Assembly (NCBI GenBank): GCA_019059635.1
Contig: JAGVRJ010000009.1
Coordinates: 1,397,001 to 1,461,000, forward strand
DNA: 64,000 nucleotides
DNA from: Proales similis
Taxonomy: Eukaryota > Rotifera > Eurotatoria > Ploima > Proalidae
Direction of reading: 5' to 3'
The notes beneath the pieces are model-generated. The model made no database searches and was not told where the DNA came from. It saw only the letters and a list, made by a program, of their open reading frames with translations. This document shows positions 23,413 to 31,962 of the stretch, piece by piece (position 1 is the first letter of the stretch; every line of letters begins with the position of its first letter). Position numbers and translations under genes: made by a program.

Positions 23413-26400
23413 ATGGTTGTGCTAGTCAAGCGAATCGGCTATTTGCTAAGGCAGACTGTTGGACCTCACGTTCAGACGGCCTTCTTCACCAACGGCTCTA
23501 AATGCCTGTTTCAATACAAGTAACGCAGTTCTGAAACGCGCACATTCTAGCGAGCCTTTGCTGACTCTTGTTTCATGTGTCAAGGCTTGTAGAGGTCGGA
23601 GTCCTGAACGAAACCAAGACGCAAAAATACGAAACCGGACAGTGAGTTGCATTTCTAGTATTGTCCACTTGGCGCCGCTAATTACGAGCAAATCGAAGGC
23701 TATTTCTGCACAAGCTGTTCGGCTACAGAGGAGTGATTCTGTTCCCATGGACCGCGCACGTGTCGGACAAGGGCGAGCACAGCGGTGAAGAGAGCTCGCA
23801 CGAGTACGACAAGGCCGCGTCCGAAGAGCTCGACGACCTTAACCAAAAAGAGAAACGGTCGCGTTTGAAAAAGGTCGCCTACTATCAAGTGCTGATCGAC
23901 AACCGAGATATCCCGTATATTCGCACCCAGCCCGAGTCGGTCACTTTCTTGAGCGGGCCGCATTCGAACCGATCTGTCTACTCCATACACGGCCTCGACT
24001 ACGTTTCGCATTCGGATGTGATACCTTACACGAGCGCGGAGAAAAGCCCGATCATTCACGACTTGTTCGACAAATTTCTCATGAGCGACTCTGACTCGAG
24101 TGAGTTCAAACCTGTCCCTCCAATCGCCGGCGTCTGTAAGTGACGCCAATCGTTCAAGGCACAGGCTACTCAGCACGAGAGTCGCTCAGAGCGTGGCAAG
24201 AGAGCAACCATCCCTGGCTCGAGCTCAGCGACGTTTACATTCGAACCACGCAGGGAATTAGAGTCACCGTGATCCCGTTCTACATCGGAGTCAAAGTAAG
24301 GCCCTGAAGCCTCTCACTCTGCCCGTCACTAATCGCATTCCCTTAATCGCTGCCAGGAAGATCAACGCAAAAAACTCTACTGGGTAGGTGTAACGGTTCT
24401 ATTTATTGGTCATGTTCTAGTTTCTCTACTTTGTTTGAATTCGGTTCTAAATTGCTGTGATTTGGCTGGCAGTGCGCGTCTGTGTGTGTTTGTTGGCGAG
24501 AGTGAAATGGACCCATGTCCTAGAGTCGATCGAGAAAGTCGTCCAGTTGTGGTAGTTGCTCGGCAAGGCCTTTTACTTGTCTCGCTTTGGTCCAGATTTG
24601 ACCGGCCTTTGAGGCCAAGTCGAACGGGTCGCCGGGCACATTCTGCCAATGATGAAATGAGCATTGTGGAAACGCTTTTCCGCTGCTTGCTCCTCTCAGC
24701 TCGCGAAGGAACTCGTTCGACTCGTTTATGGGCAGATAGGCTCTGATTCTCTTCATTGGACTGTGCCCGACGGCTTCGATCTCGACCAGTTCGCCGCGCT
24801 TCTTAGTCAAAAGTGAAATGACGGCGCCTTCAACTTGCTGTTCGCATTGAATTTCGACCAAAAAGACAGGCTCGAGCAGTCGCGGCGAGGCAGTGAGGAA
24901 AGCGGCAAACATGGCTCGCCGCACCATCGGAATCATTTGCGAGCCTTTGCGATGTGCCGAGTCAGAATGGCAGCTCAGCTCTTCCAGATTGAATCGCACT
25001 CCGCGCATGTTCTCAGAGCAGAGAACGCCTTCGGCCGACGCCCACTGAAAGCCGGCGCATATGGCGTCGATCATGTCGCCGCTCTTTTGAACTCCTTTGG
25101 TCACATCGACCAGAATGTTGGCGTCAAAGTTGTTGGGCCCAAAGCACCAGATTCGCTTGGCGTCAGTCAAGTCGAACGCGTGCGTTTCGTGCAAGTATCT
25201 CGCTCGCTCCTTGGCGTCCATGTTCAAGCGGAGCTTCTGATTGTCCACATCTTGGCAGAACGCGTCGCTCAATGGCTCTGCGGTCATGTAAACACGATTG
25301 AGCTTGTTGTTCGACTTGGCCAAGCAGACTTGCGATGACTTGCTGCTCACAGTTTCTTTGTAGGTCACCAGCGGCTCGCTCACCTTGATCGGCACCCGAG
25401 CGTACGTCTGCTCCAAGTCTTTGAGGCATATTTCTAGATGCAGCTCTCCCACGCCGTAGATTATGTGCTGTCCGTTTTCCGACTTCACTTTGACCAGCAA
25501 GTCAGAGCTGCTGAGCTTTTTCAGTCCGTTTATGAATTTGGGCAGGTCGGCTGCATTGCAAGGCTCTACGGCCACACTGATCACGGCGCTGCAGCAGAAG
25601 CTCATTGTCTTTATGGCGAACGCCGCGTCAGAATCGGTTATTGTGCCCGACTTGAGCATCAGTTTATCGAGGCCGGTCAGAGCCACCAGGTTCCCGCACG
25701 GAACTTGGTCGAACGAGATCGCCTTGTCGCCTATCATGCACAAGCAGCTTGTCACGTGCATTTTGTTGCCCTTCTGACTCTCTGGCTCCTGGTCGGCAGC
25801 AATCACTCGCACCTGCCGGCCGGGCTGAACGGTTCCGCAGAATATGCGTCCGAATGCGAGAAACTTTGACTTGACGCCCGGTTCTGGCATCATTTTACTC
25901 ACGTAGACCATGATCGGTCCGGTCGGATCGCACTCACGAATCGCATGTGCAATTTGATCGTCCTGAGGGCCTTCGTACAGACTCTGGACCCGATAGCGCT
26001 GCGCCTCTGCCGGCGACGGAAGATGGTGAATAACGAGCTCGAGCAGAGCGTCCGCGGCCGGCAGCCACTTTCGCATGAAGCTCTTCATCAGCTCTTTGCC
26101 GAACTCTTCTCGATCTATTTTAAAATTGAGACCAAGCTTGCCAGCCAAAGTCTCGATTTTCTCATGATTGCCCTCCAAACAGTGATTGAGCAGCTCATAG
26201 ACTGGCTGGAGAATGATGTGGTTGAAGCCTCTCTTGGCGCCGGCCGATGCTTGCTTCTCCCACTTGTTGGTCTCGGCGTTCAAGTAGTTCTCGCCCCAGA
26301 GCTTTTTGAGAACACTCGATTGAGAGAGGCCGCTCCTGGAGCTGATAGTTCGGGCCATCTGCGGCAGAGTGAATCCCCAGCCGTCTTTGCCTGACGTGAA

Positions 26401-27659
26401 GGCCACATTGCCTCTCACTGCGTCGATGGGCTCAAACTCATGAGTAGAGTAGATCTGCATCAGCGAGTTGACTTGGTCGATAACTTGCCGCAGCCGAACG
26501 TAAAGCTCTTCGGGTTCGAGACGCTGCTCCAGAATGGCTCGGTCGATCTTGTTTATCACAAGCGCCGGCTTTATTCTTTCGGCGAGTACTTGCTTGAGGA
26601 CTGTTTCTGTTTGCACCGACACTCCGCTCACAACGTCGACCACAATCAGGGCACCGTCGCTGACTCTCAACGCAGCGGTCACCTCCGAGCTAAAGTCCAC
26701 GTGGCCAGGACTGTCGATCAGATTGACCATAAAACCGGAGCCTTCGTGTCGAATCTGGGCCAGCTCAGTCGGCTCCATTTCAAAGTACATGCTCACTGAG
26801 GTCGATTTGATCGTGATGCCTTTTTCTATTTCATCTTCACGATTGTCCGTCCATCTCTTCTCGCCGGACTGGCTGTCCGCGATCAGACCCGCCTTGCAGA
26901 CAAGCGCGTCGGTTAGTGTCGACTTGCCATGGTCCACATGACCGGCAATCGACATGTTCCGAATGTTCCATGTCTTGTACATGGCCTCGTGCATTTGCTC
27001 TCTCACATCTTGGCTCAGTTTACTCGCCATCGCTTAATCGAATTGGGCAACTCGTTGCTTCGTTTATTTCTCACATTTGGACAGAAATGTTTCTTCCCCG
27101 AGTGTCGCCATTCGGCTTAAATAGGCGTCGCTCTAGTAGCTCTCTTATCGTTTATTCTTGCACTCAGTTGAGCAATTCACCTCTAATTGCACCATGCTTG
27201 CGCAATTATAACGAATTTTTTTATTTCAAAAAGTGGAGATATTCAATTCGAATAGAGAATCTGTCTTCGACGCCGGTCACGCTCAGGGAGCGTCACTGGC
27301 GCATATTCAGCCAAGCGGGCACATTCGAGACGGTCAGAGGCAAGGGAGTGGTCGGTCAGGTAAGAACTCGCGCCTCAGCGCCTCAACTGCTTCACTCTCA
27401 AGCTGAAACGAACAGGAGCCCTATTTGGACAAAGAGTTTCCCGTCTTTCAGTACAGCAGCCACGTAAATCTACAGGCACCTTCCGGTCACATGTGGTGAG
27501 AGGCTCAATCTTTGTTGTCTGCATGAAACCGCTTAGCAACACACTGCGTCTTCAAGGGGAACGTTTAAAATGGAACGAGACGATGGCAGCACTTTTGAAG
27601 TTGGCATACCCGCATTCTACTTGGAATGCAAAGAAGACGACAAGCCGTCCGCTCTCTGA
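23413..27659 (+). CDS. POLDIP2: POLDIP2-like protein with a gene nested in its intron
   Basis: A homologue of polymerase delta-interacting protein 2 (YccV-like domain followed by an ApaG/DUF525 beta-sandwich). The start ATG at 23413 gives a basic, mitochondrial-type N-terminus. Exons give FGYRGVILFPWTAH, YYQVLIDNRDIPYI, HGLDYVSHSDVIPYTS and ESLRAWQESNHPWLELSDVY. They continue with IRVTVIPFYIGV, then ENLSSTPVTLRERHWRIFS, ETVRGKGVVGQ, FQYSSHVNLQAPSGHMWGTF and IPAFYLECKEDDKPSAL-stop (27657-27659). All blocks are in the same order as in human POLDIP2. The intron 24384-27233 (2850 nt, phase 0, splitting Tyr-Trp|Trp-Arg-Tyr) is far longer than the others and contains a complete EF-2-like gene on the opposite strand. 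One intron near 24135 may be as short as 23 or 38 nt; the acceptor is ambiguous. Confidence 0.93.
24402..24407 (-). terminator. poly(A) signal of nested EF-2-like gene
   Basis: AATAAA on the minus strand, 113 nt past the EF-2-like stop and only 18 nt inside the host intron. Cleavage 10-30 nt downstream would fall about at the POLDIP2 exon border. Confidence 0.6.
24520..27030 (-). CDS. translation elongation factor 2-like GTPase, intronless
   Basis: A single 836-codon frame from an ATG at 27030, similar to eukaryotic EF-2 (858 residues in human) end to end. EF-2 drives ribosomal translocation by GTP hydrolysis. G-motifs are present: GHVDHGKST (P-loop), RWTDNREDEIEKGITIKST (switch I), DSPGHVDF (switch II), NKIDRA (base recognition; NKMDRA is usual). 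Later EF-2 blocks are VMRRWLPA-like MRKWLPAADALL, DPTGPIMVYVSKM, PCGNLVALTGLD, GVGELHLEICLKDLE, ENMRGVRFNLEEL, FPQCSFHHWQNVPGDPFD and the terminal LDDFLDRL. The diphthamide loop reads HSDSAHRKGSQ instead of HADAIHRGGGQ: the His is kept, but two Gly are replaced. The Thr phosphorylated by eEF2 kinase is retained (the W-T-D context), while Thr58 is Asn. It could be the only, fast-evolving EF-2 of this animal or a retroposed paralogue. It lies antisense inside the POLDIP2 intron. Confidence 0.93.
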   Translation of the reverse strand: MASKLSQDVREQMHEAMYKTWNIRNMSIAGHVDHGKSTLTDALVCKAGLIADSQSGEKRWTDNREDEIEKGITIKSTSVSMYFEMEPTELAQIRHEGSGFMVNLIDSPGHVDFSSEVTAALRVSDGALIVVDVVSGVSVQTETVLKQVLAERIKPALVINKIDRAILEQRLEPEELYVRLRQVIDQVNSLMQIYSTHEFEPIDAVRGNVAFTSGKDGWGFTLPQMARTISSRSGLSQSSVLKKLWGENYLNAETNKWEKQASAGAKRGFNHIILQPVYELLNHCLEGNHEKIETLAGKLGLNFKIDREEFGKELMKSFMRKWLPAADALLELVIHHLPSPAEAQRYRVQSLYEGPQDDQIAHAIRECDPTGPIMVYVSKMMPEPGVKSKFLAFGRIFCGTVQPGRQVRVIAADQEPESQKGNKMHVTSCLCMIGDKAISFDQVPCGNLVALTGLDKLMLKSGTITDSDAAFAIKTMSFCCSAVISVAVEPCNAADLPKFINGLKKLSSSDLLVKVKSENGQHIIYGVGELHLEICLKDLEQTYARVPIKVSEPLVTYKETVSSKSSQVCLAKSNNKLNRVYMTAEPLSDAFCQDVDNQKLRLNMDAKERARYLHETHAFDLTDAKRIWCFGPNNFDANILVDVTKGVQKSGDMIDAICAGFQWASAEGVLCSENMRGVRFNLEELSCHSDSAHRKGSQMIPMVRRAMFAAFLTASPRLLEPVFLVEIQCEQQVEGAVISLLTKKRGELVEIEAVGHSPMKRIRAYLPINESNEFLRELRGASSGKAFPQCSFHHWQNVPGDPFDLASKAGQIWTKARQVKGLAEQLPQLDDFLDRL

Positions 27660-27879
27660 TTCAAAATTCATACCGACAATACCGAAATGCCCGAATTGTA
27701 AAATAAAAACCGCAACCGGCTCTCTCCGCACCAACAACCTCTTCAAACGCAAAGCGGCGAACGCTCAGCTGTTCGGCTCTGTTCGCAGACAATTCGAAGA
27801 TAGCTGGCGAGCGAAATGATAACCACGATGATCATGCTGCTGCTGCTCATGCCGATGAGGATAAAATTCTATTTAATCG

Positions 27880-27885
27880 AATAAA
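27880..27885 (+). terminator. poly(A) signal for POLDIP2
   Basis: AATAAA about 220 nt after the POLDIP2 stop. The convergent basigin gene has its own AATAAA on the minus strand at 27908-27913, so the two transcripts probably end within about 30 bp of each other or overlap. Confidence 0.6.
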
Positions 27886-27995
27886 AATCGCATTTGCCAA
27901 GGCGTTGTTTATTTCGCAACCAAAATTGAACTAAAAACAAACTGATTATTGAGCTCGAAAGAGCAAAAGCAACTCGAATAAGCAAGATCTTGTAT

Positions 27996-29010
27996 TCAAT
28001 TTGTATTTTGACTCGACTCGTTCGAACTGGATTCTTGCTCGGGCTTGAATCGCGACTTGGTTTGCTCGTAGGTGATTATGATCACAGCGACAATCAGCAG
28101 TTGAGCCACCACGCCCAAGAAGGGCCAGAGCGGAGCCAGTTGGCCTTGAGATTTTATTTGATTAAAAAGCTGCTCTAGTTTGTCGACCAGCAGAGCAGAA
28201 GAACTCACTTTTGACTCGAAGGGTCAACTGGCGGCTATGGCTTCCAAACACGTTCTCGACCACACACTCGTAGACGCCGGCTTTGGCTTGTTCCAGCGAG
28301 CTGATCGTCAGAGACGACCCTGTCGGCGACGATTCGATTTCATAGACGTCCGACTGAAGTAAACCGGCGCCCTGCTCGCGTCTCCACTTCCACTCGACCG
28401 ATTGGTTGTGCTCTGTGCCGACCAGAAGGTGGCAGTGGAACTTGACTCTTCCTCCCTCGGGCCCGCTTCCTGACAATGTGTCCGGAAAGTATAAATACGG
28501 CGTGACTAAACGCCAACAAGCCTTTTCATCTTTTTGAATCAACAAACACAAGAGCGACGAGGATACCTTGAGGAAGGAAGGTTATTCGTTCACCGGATGG
28601 AGATTCGCATCGATATTCTCGCCGCACATCTGCTTTTCCTTAAATTTTCAAAATTCAATCTAGTAGCTCTTGAATTAGAAGGTAAAGCGCTCTACTGATT
28701 TCGGTTATGATAAATAAGCTGCCGTTCGGAGCGAGCTGGAACTTGTCTGACTCTTGCACGCTCTCCCACTCAGATTCGGGCTCTTTGTAGAAAAAGGTCG
28801 AATTCGACTGAGCGCAGTCGAGCAGGGCGCTTTTCTTGTATTCAAACAAAACTTGTTCGATCCGACCCGCTTGGTCTATACGAAGGAAATAAATTGCAAG
28901 CTGGCGGGGATTTCGATACTTAAAATGAATTTACCTTCTTGGCCGTTTGCTTTGACGCTTAAAAAGAAAAATGCGGCAAGTGCCAGAGTCAACGAGCAAA
29001 TGGCTTTCAT
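27996..29010 (-). CDS. basigin-like two-Ig membrane protein
   Basis: A type I membrane protein of the basigin/neuroplastin/embigin family, whose members chaperone monocarboxylate transporters. The ATG at 29010 opens a signal peptide (MKAICSLTLALAAFFFLSVKANG). An exon with a divergent first Ig domain follows (SALLDCAQ...; Tyr-Arg-Cys near 28600). The second Ig domain has KFHCHLLVG, VEWKWRR, SLTISSLEQAKAGVYECVVEN. The transmembrane exon PLWPFLGVVAQLLIVAVIIITYEQ closely matches basigin ALWPFLGIVAEVLVLVTIIFIYEK, including the intramembrane Pro. The buried acidic residue is Gln here. The cytoplasmic tail is short and Ser/Asn/Glu-rich. The stop is at 27996. It is divergent from the p53-family gene, with 552 bp between the two ATGs. 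Confidence 0.85.
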
Positions 29011-29562
29011 TCTAAATTTGGAGGAAAAACTAGCCAGAATTTGAGCATTTCTCGAGTCAAAGCCGACGAGAATAGAAGAATTGCGAACCACTCGAAATGA
29101 AAGGAACGAAGCGATAAAATGGAGGAACAAAAAATTAATTTCGCAAATTCGCTGCGACTCGAAACGAGGACGCAGACAGCAATCAGGATTAAGTGAAATT
29201 AGTTTGGCGCCGGAGATTGAGTTTATAAATAGTAATCAAAAGAAGAATGTGCAAGCAAGTGAAGAGAGGCCTAGCAGCAGCGACAGGAGAGCGAGGACAA
29301 AAAGATTAAAACCAGAAGAGTGTTGTCCAGCCATTATGCTAAAAATATTTCAAAATTTTGCGAATCGAATCGCTCATAATTTGCTTCTTTCTTTTACTTT
29401 GCTTCGGTGACAACCAATCTAGAACTGTTTTAAATGAGAAAAAAGCAACAACAACAATAGGGCTATAGAGAGAGAGAGGGAGGATAGAAAAAGAGTGCAA
29501 TTGAGATATACGCCTAGACGCAACGAGTAGCAGCAGCAGAAGCAGATGAAAAGGAAGCAAGG
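29011..29562. promoter_or_regulatory. shared divergent promoter interval, basigin / p53-family
   Basis: The two ATGs point away from each other across 552 bp with no other gene between, so both promoters must lie here. GA-rich and CAG-rich stretches near 29470-29545 are probably the 5' leader of the p53-family gene. No TATA box is obvious. Confidence 0.5.
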
Positions 29563-31749
29563 ATGAGCGGATTAAGCTTTCTATCCAAAATCGATTCACG
29601 GTAAGTGCAAGCCGTGGCGAATGCAGGATCTAATCTGATCCCGTCTCTCACAAAAGCGAGCTGTTCGAAATGATAAGGGAACTTCCGGACGCCATCGAGC
29701 TGGCGCCAACCACCAGCAGCGACATTTCCGCGCCTAATGGACAAGGTGTCGTGGCAAGACACGTTCTCGTTCCCAAGCGATCTCTCGCTCAGGTGACTAC
29801 TTTTCCAGTTCCTGTCTTGCTCTCATTGGCGCATTATCTGACACGCTCGTGACCCAGATCGAAGAATCGATCGGCCCCCTGCTCGAGGACACAATCAACT
29901 TTGCCGAGATTGATTTCGAGGTGAATACGCCTATTGCTGACTGAGTCTTAGTGAATCAGACTCTAACAGAGCGACGAACCCCTAAAAGCCGTTTGCCAGC
30001 ATTCAAAGCGAGTCGCCAGCCGTTCCTGCCTCCTCTGGCCTCCCTTGCATGTAAGTGGCACAGTCAAGCGCCAAAGCGAGCTGATGCCCGAGCGGCTAAC
30101 ACTCATTTCTACCAGAGAGCCTTTCCCAGGTGCCTACGGATTCAAGTTGAGCATCGGAAAATGCAAGTCTGCTCAGGCAAAGAAATCAGTGAGCTGGACG
30201 GTACTTGACTCTTGGCCCCTTCTCTTGTGACGCCCATCTCAAAACCGATTTCGCTCGAACCGTAATTAGTTTTCGAGCGCGCTGAAGAAGCTCTACTCAA
30301 ACATTGGAGTTGTCTGTCCGATTGAGGTCTGCGTCAGCAGTCTGCCACCTTCCGGAACGGTTCTAAGAGCGACTGCGGTCTATTCAAAGCCAGAGCATAT
30401 GCATCATGTGATCACTCGTTGCGAGAACCACAAGAAAAATCGCGATCTCAAACTAGACGGTACAAAGCCTCGCCCTTTCAGTCCGGCAGCTGTTTTAAAT
30501 CGAACTGAACTACTCGAATGACAAAAAGACGATTCCAATGAGGCGTTCATTTCGCATTTTATCAGATGCAAGCACCTAAATGCAATCTACGAGCAAGAGC
30601 TTTTGTCCGGACGCGAGAGTGTACTCGTTCCGTTCGAGCGGCCGCCAGGTAGACAATCGCCCTCAGCAAGCTGATTAGAAATTCTTGTTCAAATTCAGAC
30701 AGTTGGCTCGGAGACGACCACGGTTCTCTATCAGTTCATGTGCTTCAGCAGTTGTGTTGGTGGCAGTCAAAGGCCGATTCAGATCGTTCTCACATTGGAA
30801 TTCAAGTAAAAACGCGTTTGATCTCATCAGTATATTCGAATGCGTAAATGCCTTTTTCAACTAAAAGCGGCCAAGTTCTTGGAAGAGATTCGTTCGGACT
30901 AAAGATTTGCGCCTGTCCCGGTCGTGATCGAAATATTGACGAGAAAAAAATTCAAAAAGAAAAAAGTGTGACCAAAGCGTCAAACGACTCAGAGACGAGT
31001 CTACCTCAGAAGGGCTTGGCGCCAGTGGCGCAGCTCAGCAGTGCGCAACCGAGCTGGCTCAAGGACAGCCAAGGAGGAGATGAAGAGATATTCACGCTGA
31101 AAATCAAGGGCAGAGAGAACTACGAGATGTTGAGGCGCATAAACGAAGCACTCGAGCTGAGACGGCTATTCTCGGCGGCCAAACGAACGGGCTCAGTGAT
31201 GAACGCTTCTCAGTCAATTAGAAGCGGAGCCGCTCAAACGTTTCAAGCAGTGGCCAAACGACCTCAGGAGCCTCCGGCGCCAGTCAGCCTTGAAGAGTAG
31301 TTCTTTCTGCTTATCCAGACTCCTCACTAAAATCCTAATCGGCTGAAACACTAGGTTCTTGGAAGAGCTCGATTTGAGCGCCTACTACAACCTGATTGTG
31401 TCGAAAGGCTTCAAGGATCTCGAGTCGCTACTTGGCGCCAATTGGCGGGTTGGATATTTTGAACGAGCTTTGCCGCACTGCAGTAACTCGGAAAAATAAT
31501 TTCATTAAGAAACTGAACGGACTGAAAATCAGCGCAGCAGACACCAAGAAACTGAGCGAAGGCATCGAAAAATTGAAGAGTAGAAGGCAGACGCCGGAGG
31601 CCGAAGAAAAGGCGAGCTCGAAAAGGCTCAAGAGCTGCGACTTTTCGCTCGGAGCGATGAAAAGAAAATCGAGCGGCGCACTGGGAACGCTCGCAGATCC
31701 CAATCAGCTTGTTCGTGTGTCCAGATACGAAGCTCGTCGAGCAAACTAG
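29563..31749 (+). CDS. p53/p63/p73-family transcription factor with SAM domain
   Basis: A sequence-specific transcription factor of the p53 family with the p63/p73 layout. The ATG at 29563 starts an N-terminal acidic segment ([16 protein letters not shown] and [14 protein letters not shown] are candidate transactivation helices). The DNA-binding domain runs from [16 protein letters not shown] through [19 protein letters not shown], the zinc-ligand region [36 protein letters not shown] and [20 protein letters not shown]. The tetramerisation helix is [23 protein letters not shown] (near 31090-31165). The SAM domain spans [30 protein letters not shown] and, after a 61-nt intron (31449-31509), [19 protein letters not shown]. 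The stop is at 31747. Zinc ligands (Cys176, His179, Cys238, Cys242 equivalents) are all present. Two DNA-contact positions differ from the family: Lys at the Arg273 equivalent, and a one-residue-shorter L3 loop. Exon borders between 29920 and 30120 are my least certain. Confidence 0.93.
31449..31509 (+). other. 61-nt intron inside the SAM-domain exon
   Basis: Reading through meets a stop at 31498-31500. Removing GTTGGA...CATTAAG joins ...LLGANWR to KLNGLKIS..., which aligns with the p73 SAM segment EDLGALKIPEQYRMTIWRGL. This removes an apparent frameshift. Confidence 0.85.
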
Positions 31750-31916
31750 TTTAGTTCTGTCCTTTGGTTGTCTAAATCAGCAGGCAGCATCCGCACAGCC
31801 GCAGATAAAAGTGAATTTGCAAATTAAATGTTTAAACCAGCTGAATTGATTGTCCAAGTTGTTCTTAACCGATTCGAATGTTTTCGATTTTTGTTTGTTT
31901 TTGTTCAAATCATCAA

Positions 31917-31922
31917 AATAAA
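31917..31922 (+). terminator. poly(A) signal for p53-family gene
   Basis: AATAAA 168 nt past the p53-family stop. The convergent Nudix gene has a minus-strand AATAAA at 31940-31945, just past its own stop, so the two 3' ends interlock. Confidence 0.6.
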
Positions 31923-31962
31923 GTGAATTAATCGGTTGCTTTATTTGAATGTTTGGATGAAA

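Larger units (their letters stand above)
24384..27233 (+). other. POLDIP2 host intron (2850 nt)
   Basis: The donor GTAGGT follows the TGG codon at 24381-24383. The acceptor CAAAAAG precedes TGG at 27234. Joining them restores YWWRYSIRIENL, matching human YWWRYCIRLENL. Almost 90% of the intron is the antisense EF-2-like coding region, and the remainder is just enough for that gene's promoter (27031-27233) and 3' UTR. Confidence 0.9.

Noticed and set aside
24435-26941. Several plus-strand open frames of 80-185 codons inside the EF-2-like gene
   Set aside because: Shadows of the antisense coding sequence; the minus-strand frame has full EF-2 homology.
31440-31510. Apparent one-base frameshift that would truncate the p53-family SAM domain
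   Set aside because: A 61-nt GT..AG intron (31449-31509) restores a frame whose product matches the p73 SAM domain, so no frameshift or pseudogene is needed.
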